Of a stretch of 21,807 nt of DNA, positions 1 through 14,231 are shown piece by piece. Position numbers and translations under genes: made by a program. Position 1 is the first letter of the stretch. Each line of letters opens with the position of its first letter. The stretch spans positions 4,070 through 25,876 of the forward strand of contig QXVZ01008546.1 of the NCBI GenBank assembly GCA_008931825.1, read 5' to 3'. The notes below the pieces were generated by a model. It was not told the origin of the DNA. It worked only from the letters and a program-made list of their open reading frames with translations, and ran no database searches. The DNA is from Phallusia fumigata (Eukaryota > Chordata > Ascidiacea > Phlebobranchia > Ascidiidae).

Positions 1-68
1 AATTCACCCATCGGTCATCCACAGGCCCCCAAAATGTGAAATTTTTTAAAATGGCAATATTTAACAAA
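1..68 (+). CDS. Candidate upstream exon of EFHB (weak)
   Basis: An open frame starting at base 3 reads THRSSTGPQNVKFFKMAIFN and then K, directly before a consensus donor (gtaagt at 69-74). The position, strand and phase 0 would allow joining to the next EFHB exon if that exon starts at 1279. A T-H...G..NV pattern loosely resembles what I recall of the EFHB region upstream of the IVSK motif. The other two frames contain stops. No 5' boundary is visible because the window starts here. It could equally be chance non-coding sequence. Confidence 0.28.
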
Positions 69-1262
69 GTAAGTCACCTACAAGTTTCTTATTTTAATAG
101 TTATTACAATGCAAAGTATTTTAAGGTATTGTGTGACTTTAATTTGGATTTAGCCATTTTTACTTTTCTAACCCCAAATATTCAGTTTTTTGTTTACATG
201 CCCTTTACTTCAGACATACTGATCCTAATGTATTAAAATCTAAAATGTACTTATTTAGGGTGCTTTTCATTGGTTGTTCATAATTTTAGGCTAATCCTGT
301 AAGTATTTACCCTTACAGCTGCAAATGCGTGTTTAAACGCTGACTGTTTTGCCTCAAAAGCAAAACGCGGCTAAGCGGGCGTTTCGCTGATTGAAATTGA
401 GCGGTGATGACCTTTATATGTTTGCTGTTTTGCGACGTAGAAGACAGTGCGACACAGCAATTTATTTATTCGTTTTTATTTTTTGTCCTGCCATTTCGCT
501 GCCGCATGGTCAGTATAGATCATTACTATGTAGTTGTATGTATCGTACGCGCAACACCTCCCAACAGGTATAAAAAAATTATCATTTTTATGACAGACGA
601 ATCCCAGCTGTTGATACTACAACACTGCTTTACGTGATTGCGTAGTGTTAACGGGATGCGTTTGTTAAATAACGATGTAAAAGGTAATACGTTACAATAA
701 CTTTGCTCTCATTTACAGTTGCACTCTTTTGTACAGTAGCTTATATTTGGTTGGTCAAAAAGCACAATGTTGTTGTTGGATTTACAGCGCGTTGCTGAAA
801 CCGCGTTGGAAAGGGTCGTTTAAGGTCACTGCAGGTCAAACTATTGGATATAGTGTGACTGTGGGGTTTATTTCATGCTTTTGACATTAAGATTAAAATT
901 GACATGATGTAAAAATTGATTTAGTTAGATTATAAATGGATATCTTTACTTTTTGTTTAAATCTGTAAAACTGATTTTCAAACCGATCACGTCCTAAGAA
1001 CATCATTACTATTCAGAAATTGTTTTTGTGTGGGGACCCATATGTTTATGCTAGCAGAAACAACCATGTTATAAAATGCCAGGTAATTAGGGACCGTAAT
1101 GCGGGTATTGAATATATATCCAATGTTATAAAAAATGGTATATATGGAGAACATCGTTTATAGGTGGTAGTGTATGTGGATAGAGAACGCCACCTCTCTA
1201 GTTTAAAATTATGTTTATGTTGTAAACCCTTCAAAAGTAAATAATTTTTACAAATTTTGAAG
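69..1262. other. Non-coding stretch, probable EFHB intron
   Basis: About 1.2 kb of AT-rich sequence with only short open frames in all six readings. None has a recognisable domain, or flanking splice sites in a phase that would fit EFHB. It is best read as an intron, or as upstream flank if the bases 1-68 exon is not real. Confidence 0.5.
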
Positions 1263-4200
1263 TGAAAGGGGAGCAAAGATTGTCTCAAAGCGAGTTGATG
1301 ATTTTAGAGAAAAGTCGCAGCCACAACTAGGAATTGTTCATGACCCGTAAGTATATTGTGTTTATAAATTCTACAAACTTTACCATGTGATTAGGTTGGA
1401 TTGAACCAAAACTGGATGTTAAATAGGGTTGCCAACTCTGTTAAGCTACAATTAAACTTAATTGATATTTTATCATGTTTTGAAAACACACATTCAATTA
1501 TTATTTCGATCTGATGATGACATAAAATACTACTGTTACAAGTTTTCTCACAAAAATTTCTTTCATAACATGAAGGGCCTCATCACTACCTTGTTGTATA
1601 ATATGCTAAATTTGTTTTGGTCCTTCGAGTAGCAGTTCAGAAATTTAACTACAAGTCAAAATGATTTTGAAACAAAGAACACTAGTGTTATTTCAATCTC
1701 AGTAAAGGACAAGGAAAAACAGAGCAAGGACAAAAGGATTGTCCTTTGAAATAGAGGACGGTTGGCAACCCCAATGTTAAACTTATGAGGAATGAAGCTA
1801 ATCGGTTTTTTATTGCAAACAAAAGAAACAGTAAAGCAATAATGAGCACATATTATGCACAGAAGTGCCTGTTTTCAAGTCAAAAATATTCAATGACACA
1901 AATGTCTGTTTAAATGTTTTTCAGCATCGTAGAAACACTAAACGTTGAACCTGATCACACATTTGGGATGATGCTTAGACCCGACGAATACGGGGCTGGA
2001 GATTTGATTCACGGTCGCTCGCCTGATGCTTATTTGCGTGGTCGGGACAGGGAACGGGGAGTTTTACATGCGATCAGGCAACATCTGAAGAAAGCTAACT
2101 ACCACAATTTTGACAGTTTATCGCAGGCATTTGCACATTACGATAAGGTACAGAATGATGTGTGTGCGTTAACCACTTTAGAACAAATCGCACTAACCAA
2201 TATGCAGTTTACCAATAGCGTTTTACCCACTTTAGCCGTTTCCTTAACAAATTTCAAGCGTATAAACGCTCTTAAGTTCGTTTCGGAAAGGTTGCATAAA
2301 CTTGGCTCTCATACAACACACTTTCATCTAACGATCAGTGCTACCAAACCACAAAGAGAGTGTTTTTTCTAACGGTTACATGTGACAAAAGTCCGCGCCA
2401 CACTGCTGTAAAGTATTTCAAAGTGGGTCAATCAGCTTTTAACGCCTACCACTGCGACACTGTCCTATTTCGGGTTCGGTAAACTTCACAATATCGTTAA
2501 TTTGGCATAGTAAATATTTAGAAGGCGTGCAATGCACTGTTTTACGTTCATCAAACATTTTTCGCAAGTTAGAACCAGGATGGCTTTATCGACGGCCAAG
2601 AGTTGCGAGATGTGTGCTTTCAACTGAATGTTCCCATTGAAGACGAGATGCTGACATTGTTGATGTCATACTGCTGCGACAATATCTCCAAAGAAAATAC
2701 GAACGAAAAATCTCCCCTGATCGACTACTTGAAATTTGCCAACTTTCTTAACTGGAAAGACAAGTTACCAATCACGGTCGAAGAAAAAGGTTCAAAATAC
2801 TTTTAACTGGTTACTGCGTGATAAAGTTCTGTTTAGGTGTAGCAATGCATTTGCCAGCAGCGTTTTATGTCACCACTGTGGGTTATTTCCAAACCCTATT
2901 CTATCAAAACCTATTTTAAAATTGTAATACCACTGTTTTGGTCATGGCATAGTTGTAACAATGTCGCCTGGGTTTATTTAATTTAATGTTTCGTCCATGG
3001 ACGAGCCACATCGAGTAAAAACGAAAAGTTTGGTTTTTGCATTTTTGCCGTTCGGCAGCAATGAATTCTTTTTGTCGAAACCTGACAGTATTTATGGTAA
3101 ACTTGTTATTTTTTCGCGGGTAGATGGCAGCAAACCACCTGAGACCCCAAATATCATGAAGCAAATCGATCGCGCCGTTACCCATCATATGACGTCATCG
3201 TCGATGATCGGTGCTCTGTCAGGCGTGTCCACACACGACTATCGAATATACGGCACACCTACTGTTCGCACGGATCTCGCGGCTCCCCATAATAGGTAAA
3301 TGTTTCAAATCCTTCTGCACATTAACACTAAGTTTGGCAAAATGTAGGCAGTGCAAGTCAAGTATAACTATTTCGGTAATTTTGTGCAGATTTCCACTTG
3401 TACGATTTGCTGCTCATCCTTTTGGTGGGTTGAACGATAAAAAAAGGCTATTTGACTTGGTGACCGTGACAAAACAATGTTTTTGTAACAGCCACGAAGC
3501 CGATACTAAACAGCGTTAAGATTTACAAGGGGCGGAAATGTTTAGTTTTGATGTCGGAATGTTATTGCTTGGACGTAACATAAATTGGGTAATGGTTTTT
3601 GCCAAATATGAAACAAACGTTTTTACCACTTGTAGACGTGTGAGTGACACTGTGAACTACGGAGACGAATCGGAAGCTAACGCTCTAGTTAATCCGTCCA
3701 TTTATTCCCAAAAAGGAGTTTATGAAACAGATTTTTTCGCCGCTCGGCCCCAGGATGAGGTGAGAATTCAAGGAGAAAATATTGTTATGCTGCAATGTAG
3801 TTTCTGCCAAATTTTTTGTTCTATTTCTTCGAAAATGCGGTTAAAAAATCGTATTCGCACATTTCCCCCAGCGAATATGTTAGATGTAACTGTGTATGGC
3901 GGTTCTTTCGCAGGAGTTAATCTTGTTTGCTATACGTTATCAACCGGTATTGCATTTTTCCCACTGTTGCGTTAAAATTACATACACGGTTGTTGGCAAT
4001 AACCTTGTGCCCATTTTGACTAATACCCAGAAGCTGCCAGTTGAGGATTTCATGTGGCGAAGATTTTGTTAAACTCAAATGTTCAACACGTACCCACACC
4101 ACCACTCGCAGAATAGAATAACTCACTTCTTAAAACTGGGTCAATGATTACACAACATCGCTTCATGTGACGTCACACTTCCAAACCGTCGTGAAGATCG

Positions 4201-4618
4201 CGCATTCGGTCACGTGTGTGTTGATAAAAGTTACAAATGCACACACATTCTACACACATGGCACCCACGCAAATTTGTGACTCCCACTTCGTTTTTTAGG
4301 GAACTGCGTCTTCAACCCATTTGTTCACGATTAAAAAGCACTTGACCGATTTGCGGAAGATGTGTGCAGAGGTTTTTGAGTTAAAATCAACAANGATGTG
4401 TGCAGAGGTTTTTGAGTTAAAATCAACAACTATACTTTGTCATACCACAGATTAAACGCATATTCAACAACATTGGACTAGAGATGACGCCGGAATTGTT
4501 CAACGAAGCATGGAAACTCGCCAAAACACGTGACCCGCGAGGTCGGGGCGAAGTTTCGGTTGAGACTTTCCGAAGTGTGCTTGACGATGTCCATGCAACA
4601 GCGATCCAAGCAAACTGA
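1263..4618 (+). CDS. EFHB: EF-hand domain-containing protein B (EFHB), 5'-partial, multi-exon
   Basis: EFHB is a ciliary/flagellar protein, known as a microtubule inner protein of axonemal doublets. Exons: about 1263 (or 1279)-1346, 1925-2147, 2573-2789, 3124-3295, 3636-3759 and 4451-4618 (stop TGA). Together they give about 323 residues with matching phases throughout. Exon 1 reads KIVSKRVDDFREKSQPQLG. Exon 2 has the family hallmarks DHTFG, RPDEYGAGDLIHGR, LRGRDRERGVL and RQHLKKANYHNF. Exon 3 completes a canonical EF-hand loop split by the intron (DK|NQDGFIDGQE) and carries FANFLNWKDKLP. Exons 4-5 carry YGTPTVRTDLAAP and then RRVSDTVNYGDE, NPSIYSQKGVYETDFF. The last exon (IKRIFNNIGLEMTPELFNEA) is the C-terminal EF-hand-like region. 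The second EF loop (about 2678-2737) is expanded and lacks the DxDxDG pattern. The N-terminal part of the protein lies outside the window. The first-exon acceptor is uncertain (polypurine context). Family assignment is firm. Confidence 0.93.
4168..4175. promoter_or_regulatory. Consensus CRE palindrome in EFHB intron
   Basis: TGACGTCA is a full CREB/ATF consensus site, here in the last EFHB intron. It is a sequence match only. Confidence 0.3.
4359..4429. repeat. Perfect 35-bp direct duplication around a single N (assembly join)
   Basis: Bases 4359-4393 are repeated exactly at 4395-4429 with one N (4394) between them. Perfect identity directly across an N is what an unmerged contig overlap produces. 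It lies in the last EFHB intron, so coding sequence is unaffected. The repeat is probably not biological. Confidence 0.85.
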
Positions 4619-5815
4619 CGCTTGTATCAATTTGCACGTACTTATTCGCACTGGGTGGCAGATCTCACTGTATTCCTGTTTTTTTTATTCATTTTAATCG
4701 TGTGCTTTAATTTTTGATTTTCCAAATGGATCATGAATGTGATTAAAAAGTTTACTATGGTTTGATGTTGGGTTGGTTGTGAAACACGCAGCTAGTGGCT
4801 ACACTAATATACCACTGAATGGGTCTTTTTGAAACGAGGTAAAAAATATTTCATGCTCACCGTTAAAGGAGTAAAACCTAACAAACAAACAAATTTAACA
4901 CAAAGCGAGGGACGTTGACAGTTCATTTCGAAATATTTAATTTCACTTGAGTACAAATAAACGTAGGGAACATCGGTTTTTAAGTCGATCCTCTGTTTGC
5001 AATGTTGGAGGAAGAAAGTTGCAACTAAAATCACCTTAACAGTATGTTAGTGCAAAACTAAAATCATATTTCTAAATTCAAATTCTAACATACCTTTTTT
5101 AATAAATTGGATAGGAACCAAACAGGCCATATTAGTAGTGCGCAGTGTGTAGGCGGTGTATAGCTTTGTTTTGCCACGACTGGTTGGCTTTGTGTTGCCC
5201 GACGGAGAAATGGAGAATAAAAGCAACTTGATGCGCTTGAAAAGGCTCTGACATAGCTGACTGGGTTTGGAGAAAAACAGCCTGGGACTCACTGTCATGC
5301 AGACATAGGTGTGGTGAGGTAGCAAGGATAACCGTAAAGCCGCGAAAAGCATCAAACCGCGTGATTTATTTTAGTAACAAAGTCTTGCTGATGATATTTT
5401 AGTGTTATCCGGCCCGGATGTGAACGATATCTAAGCGGAAGGTTGATTGCGTCAGTGTGAGTGTTACATGACAATGGTTTGTTTAAGACGTATATGGCAG
5501 GTAGTTCAATCACAACAAAGCCATTTCCTTAGAATGGCGACTGAAACTGAACGATTTTGAGATAGGTCAAGTCATCATGGAAAATCGTATATTGCCCGAA
5601 GAGGGTTTTTAGTGCTTTTTAAGTACAGAGAATCGAATTATCGGATAATGAAGTAGACATGCTTCCTCGATATTAAACAGTTTTTTGCCTTGAAACTGTC
5701 TTAACATTTTTTCTTTTTTTGGTTTCATTTTACACTTGTTATTTGACATGTCGTAACTTTCGCATTAGCCTACACACTAATAAAAAGTTGAAGAGAGTTG
5801 TTTGTCAAGAAGAAC
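4619..5815. other. EFHB 3' UTR and intergenic spacer
   Basis: About 1.2 kb between the EFHB stop and the next gene. I see no convincing coding region on either strand. The 69-102-residue minus-strand frames have no recognisable domain and no splice support. AATAAA-type hexamers occur at about 4956 and 5779, so the EFHB 3' end could be near 4970, but I cannot fix it from sequence alone. The start of the membrane-protein transcript also lies here. Confidence 0.5.
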
Positions 5816-8800
5816 ATGTTTTATCGATTTGAAGCCTTTTGTTGCGTGGTTGCTGTTTTCGGTAAGTTCATTGTTGTTCTGTTCTTTTATTATTGGACCG
5901 ATCGGATTACGTTGTGACTCAAAAAAAGTCGCATGAACTTAATTGTATTTGACGAATAAAAATCACTTTTTCTTTAGCGGTTGCGTGTGGGGAACGAAAT
6001 GAAGACTGCACGCAGTTGGATGTCTCCTACCTCGTAAAAACATGCCAGATTCACATAATTTTCGAACTTCGAACACACTCGTCTAACTGCACGTAGGTTC
6101 TTTTTTTGTTTTTCCTTGCTGTGCGGTTACAAAGTATTTTGGTTCAACAATAACAACAAAAGGTTCTATATACTTGATAATTAATTTTAACCGTTGTGCT
6201 AACATCGCCAATGACATCACGTCATAGCAAATATAAAAAATCTCACACTTCAAAGTTGTATGCTTTGCTTTTGAGGCCTGCGGATTCGGCCTGTCAAGCT
6301 TTGGGTTAATTAAAACTTCGCAACGAAGGTAGTTAACTGCAACCACGAATACCTATTTAAATCCAACTGTCGTAAATGTACTAAAACCTTTTGCTCGTAT
6401 TTATTATGACCGAATGACCCTACACACCCTTTGTGCTACGACGTCGGCCTCTGACTCGCAGGTAACCCCTAAAACTGCCCTTTAACATATTGACAAATTG
6501 TCTCCATCTACGCGTCACAAAAATTTCCCAAACGGGGGTTTGAATTAATTTTCAATGTTTTGCGGATTTGGTAATAGAATTCCTCGAATTTATTGCTATA
6601 GNATTGACAAATTGTCTCCATCTACGCGTCACAAAAATTTCCCAAACGGGGGTTTGAATTAATTTTCAATGTTTTGCGGATTTGGTAATAGAATTCCTCG
6701 AATTTATTGCTATAGGTTAAATGTTTAAACTTGCCACAAAGTAGTTTTATGGTTGTGTAACTACTTTCCTATCTTTGAAAGTACATTGGGTGTCATTGTA
6801 TCCGGGTGAATTTAAAATATGATCTGTTTTACATTTTAGAGAAGCTTACGCGATGGGAAAAAAGTGCTTCGATGGTGTGTTTGAGGATTGCTATCATGAA
6901 GAAACAGAACAAAATTTGAAAGTTGGTCGAATTACAAAGTTTTGTTGCAGGGTTGCCTCAGCCCTAATTTAAATATTAAGGCTCATAATTTGTAACGTCT
7001 TTAAATTCCTTTGGGTCTGCCACGACGTTGAGTTAGCACCGAAGATAACCGTTTGCCTGTTTTTTAAATATAGTTTTACTATGTTTTACTATAAAAGCGA
7101 CCTGGTCGGCAAGAGACCCCAACATCTCAGATTTGTTACTTTCCCATTTGGTCTGCGCCACTGACAATGACAAATATGTACAAAACAATAGATAGATAAT
7201 CACCTGAACAATAAGTGTAAATGTACACGGGTAAAAAAACACTACTTTTAACTTTTATCGCTAAAAGGTGTGTGTGTGTAGTAGATGTCTTTTTATGCAC
7301 AGTATAAGGAAAGGGAATTGGTTCGTTTTGGAGATGAGGATACTTACTGTGTGTATGGGGGATTAAGGACAATTAAACCAGTCATTGACAACGTTGATCC
7401 GGAAAAATGTGAGGAGGTTGTTACAACAGAAATGATAGAAAAGATAGAAAATCCTTTTTACAACGAGTTTCATCGCAATGTTTCCAGCTTGAAACTTTGC
7501 AAGTAAGGAATCTTTTCTGTAGTTTGTTACTGCGAAAAACGTCAAAAACTAGAACGACGTTTGGACCAAGGAAGTTATCATGTCAGTTTGTGAATGAACT
7601 GATATGCCTCAACAATCAGTTTCATTTTTATGTTGTTTTCTTAGCTGACGCACAGGAAACTAACCGAAATGTAAAATTCTTTGTCTTATTTAAAACCCGG
7701 TATTTAATACAGGTTGTACAAAGACACGCGCGATCTCCAGAACAACTTGCTTTCAATGTGTATGACGTCCCTGGTTGATGAAAACTTTGAAGATCCAGCT
7801 GTGTCTTCTGAGTTTATACCATATTGCCCGAACATAAAATCACGTATGTAAAGTTCACTGATAAGAAAGTGTTTAGTAAATTATCTTAAATATATTTAAC
7901 TAAAGTACAACCTTACTGGAAGGTGGTCAGGTGATCCCCAAATAGAATATTAATTTATAACTTTCACGGGTTGAACTGGCTATGCCGTGTTTTCTGAACA
8001 AAGTTGTCTACCATATTTAAAGTAGGAATTGTTTGTCGTTTGTTTTCTTGCGATTAGTTGGACTCGCATTATAGTCCCCCTGAATTAGTAATGACGTAAA
8101 ATGCATTTGCTAACCTGCATTTGGTGCAGTAATCTTGTTGTAACCATGTTTTTATGCGCCTGAAAGTTTTGTAAGTTTTGCATGTGCCCACGAACTAATA
8201 AAGGTTAAGAAATTCCGGTTTAGAGTGTAAATTATAATAATGTTTCCTCGAACACCAGCTAGCGGTTCTGTTGTTTTTGATGTTCACGCAGAATTGGATG
8301 CTGAGAGAAAAAGCATTCTGGAAGGCAACAATCATCATGCAACATCGGCTGATGTCATGATTCCAGTGATCGTAATCTGTTGCTTGTTGGGTGCAGTGAT
8401 AATCGTCGGTGTCTGTTGGATGGTAAGTTTAACTTTTATAAGTATTTTGACATGTGTCTTGAAATAAATAAAAACCTTGCAGTTGAAATAAAACTCTCAT
8501 AAAACCAAATATTAAAAACGATTTGAAACCAAACACTCGTTTCCGGTTACAATGCCGGATCGTTTGTTCTCATATAAAAAGGCAAGGTGATCACGTGAAA
8601 GCTCACGCAATTTCCTATCATCCTAAAGCTGTTGATGTGCCCCAGCATTACCCGAATGCAGTTAAACAAATCTGTTAACGGTATGCTACCTTAATTGAGC
8701 AAATTTTGCAAACAAAGGCACGCAATGAAAGGAAGAAGAAGAAGACGGAGGCCAACACTCAGCAGAAAGTCGTCACAGACGCTGATCCCATGAATGGAAA

Positions 8801-8864
8801 ACACGAAGCAATACCACTGGCAACTGTGGTGACAAACGAAAATGAAGGAATCTCTTCGGCGTAG
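5816..8864 (+). CDS. Unrecognised type I membrane protein with Cys-rich ectodomain
   Basis: Seven exons: 5816-5861, 5978-6092, 6840-about 6951, 7285-7502, 7713-7843, 8259-8422 and 8700-8864 (stop TAG). They join in phase to about 316 residues. Residues 1-18 form a signal peptide (hydrophobic FCCVVAVFAVA). The ectodomain (about 19-240) has 13 cysteines at roughly 19, 26, 38, 53, 63, 71, 89, 90, 113, 133, 163, 180 and 202, plus two N-glycosylation sequons (NCT at 52, NVS at 156). Residues about 241-262 are one transmembrane helix (VIVICCLLGAVIIVGVCWM). The tail of about 54 residues starts basic (ARNERKKKKTE) and ends NEGISSA. The weak point is the exon 3 donor: AGG|GTTGCC at 6951/6952 is poor, and a small missing exon between 6952 and 7284 is possible. 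I recognise no family. The overall plan suggests a surface receptor or adhesion molecule, but no ligand or function can be named. Confidence 0.68.
6489..6715. repeat. Perfect 113-bp direct duplication around a single N (assembly join)
   Basis: Bases 6489-6601 recur exactly at 6603-6715, separated only by N at 6602. This is the same signature as the shorter join at 4394 and most likely an unmerged contig overlap. It lies in intron 2 of the membrane-protein gene (6093-6839), so the true intron is probably about 114 bp shorter than it appears. Confidence 0.88.
8423..8475 (+). promoter_or_regulatory. Possible intronic polyadenylation site of the membrane-protein gene
   Basis: If the donor after the transmembrane exon (gtaagt at 8423) is not used, the frame continues for 15 codons and stops at TAA (8465-8467). 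Overlapping AATAAA signals (AAATAAATAAAAA, about 8463-8475) coincide with this stop, and another AATAAA follows near 8487. Such a transcript would encode a protein with almost no cytoplasmic tail. AATAAA is frequent in AT-rich DNA, so this is only a suggestion. Confidence 0.25.
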
Positions 8865-9261
8865 AAAGCAAAAACACAAAAGAAACGGTCTTTGAACACA
8901 CACTTTAGGTTTCTGGACACAAACTTTAGTCGTGCCTTGTACTGCAAAAAAACTGTGAACCTTCCAGCAGTTGCTACGACACAATTAAGCAATGTCATTT
9001 TTTTGCTGAAGCGTGTGCTATCAGTCTGGTAGTCCTTGTGGCCGTAAAATGCCTGTTTCAATTATACTATTTTATCTTTTTTAGTTAAACTTTTGTACGC
9101 AAAATTATCAAACTGAAAAACATGATCAAATGTATGAAACCATTTGCTATGCGAGCGAAGGATTTTTTATGAGTTTGCGTAGTGGAAATGCAAATTTGTA
9201 TTATGTTTCTGATAGATTGTTAATAGTTAATGTAATGACACGTTTTTTTAATCCAACAATG
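8865..9261. other. 3' flank of the membrane-protein gene
   Basis: No coding region is supported. The short open frames on both strands run through AT-rich sequence without splice support. It probably contains the 3' UTR of the upstream gene. It ends at the target-site duplication CAACAATG (9254-9261) of the transposon. Confidence 0.45.
9254..9261. repeat. Left target-site duplication of the hAT element
   Basis: CAACAATG directly abuts the left terminus of the element and is identical to the sequence after its right terminus at 9691-9698. Confidence 0.8.
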
Positions 9262-9690
9262 CACGGGCGCAAATCCCGGGGGGAGAAGTCCCCCCACAAT
9301 TTTGGTTGGGGGGTCTTGTAGTCATTTGTCTCCTACAATATTTTTGTTTCAATTGTTTTAAAAAAAATTGCTTATTTATTTTAAGGGTGAAACCCAAGAT
9401 CTTGTTTAACTGTTTAAAGCGGATTCAAAGCTGGTTTACTGTTGCATTATAACAATTTTAGCACTTTAAATACTTTTGCAACAGTTAGGCGATCGCAAAC
9501 AGTTTTAACGGCGTTTTAATACCGTCTCAGTCAAAATGTAACCCATTTTTGCGACATAAAAATCTGTATTAAAAAAATAAAAATAAAATTGTAAAAAAAA
9601 TCTGTACATAAAAATATGACGTCTTAACACAAAAATTACTCACAAGAACAAAATTTCCCCCTCTATAATTTCACTAGATTTGCGCCACTG
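9262..9690. mobile_element. Non-autonomous hAT-type DNA transposon (MITE), 429 bp, with 8-bp TSD
   Basis: The left end reads CACGGGCGCAAATC. The reverse complement of the right end reads CAGTGGCGCAAATC, so there are 14-bp terminal inverted repeats with two mismatches (positions 3 and 4). The element is flanked on both sides by CAACAATG (9254-9261 and 9691-9698), a perfect 8-bp target-site duplication. An 8-bp TSD with a CAGTGGCG-type terminus is the known signature of the hAT superfamily. The interior has G-runs facing C-runs next to the left end (GGGGGGAGAAGTCCCCCC, a potential hairpin) and an A-rich segment, with no open frame that could be a transposase. It sits between the membrane-protein gene and PKG-A. 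Confidence 0.8.
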
Positions 9691-9698
9691 CAACAATG
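9691..9698. repeat. Right target-site duplication of the hAT element
   Basis: CAACAATG directly follows the right terminus and matches the left copy without mismatch, which suggests a recent or well-preserved insertion. Confidence 0.8.
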
Positions 9699-10557
9699 GA
9701 AACAACGCCCTGTGCTATTATCTTTGTAATTAATGTGGATTTTTGCTTATCGTAGTCGTTTATAACAGACAAAAGTAAATTGTTTGAATGAAGACTAGCT
9801 TTAAAATCTCAAACAGAGTTTGCAACGTTTATTTTCCCCTTCTTTATCACAGCATGTGCCTTTGGCTTTCGTCCCAAGCCATTCCAATGTTTAGTAAAAA
9901 TAGACATTAAACCACACTAGGTTAAATTGTGGTGCAAGTTTACTGCAACTGTACGTTGTTCGGAGACTAGTTATTCACATATGTCATCAGCGGGGCGTAA
10001 TAGTTCGACAAAACCCCCTACCAGAAACAGCGGCTGGTTTTAGGTAAAATTCTCATCGGGAAAGAAGAAAATATCGATAAAATGAACGGAATGTATTGTA
10101 CAGAATCAAAGGTTAGGGGAGATGATTTTATTTCAATAAAATATCAGCTTTGACATCCAATCAAATCAGCAGCGAAGAAAGACCCGTAATAAAATGTCAA
10201 GGTGTACAAAAGAGCGCTACGTCTAAATCTCAGGGGAAATCAAATGTTCCTCCGTGTGTTAATGGCAACCGTTAGCGACAGTATTGACCCGTTGCCAGCA
10301 AAGGCGGTTTGTCATGCGGGAAAACAAGCTATCCATGTAAATTTGCTTCTGGACTGTAAGGAAAGCCGAAGGCAGTTTAGTATTTAACGCAGTAACAAGT
10401 GAAATGTAAGCGTATGCAAAAATATCAAAGAAAACGTAAAAAACACAGAATATGTCAGAATAAAAATCATGCTTTTAACGAAAAGAATAGAAAGCGTTTT
10501 TTGCTTGAAATTGTAAATACGAATTCTAACACAAAGGCATGCTTTATTAGTAGGGCA
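9699..10557. other. Spacer upstream of PKG-A, probable promoter and 5' UTR
   Basis: About 860 bp without a supported gene. A CCAATCA motif lies at 10157-10163. A 61-residue open frame at 10202-10387 has no recognisable features. The PKG-A exon 1 frame stays open upstream to about 10399, with an ATG at 10414 in poor context, encoding a Lys/Asn/Arg-rich low-complexity stretch. That makes it more likely UTR than protein. The transcription start cannot be located. Confidence 0.4.

Positions 10558-14231
<3,674 letters not shown>

Noticed and set aside
5047-5355. 102-residue minus-strand open frame in the spacer after EFHB
   Set aside because: No recognisable domain, no plausible splice or promoter context, and composition like the surrounding non-coding DNA.
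6489-6715. 113-bp tandem repeat as a biological feature
   Set aside because: The copies are identical and separated only by an N, so an assembly overlap is the simpler explanation.
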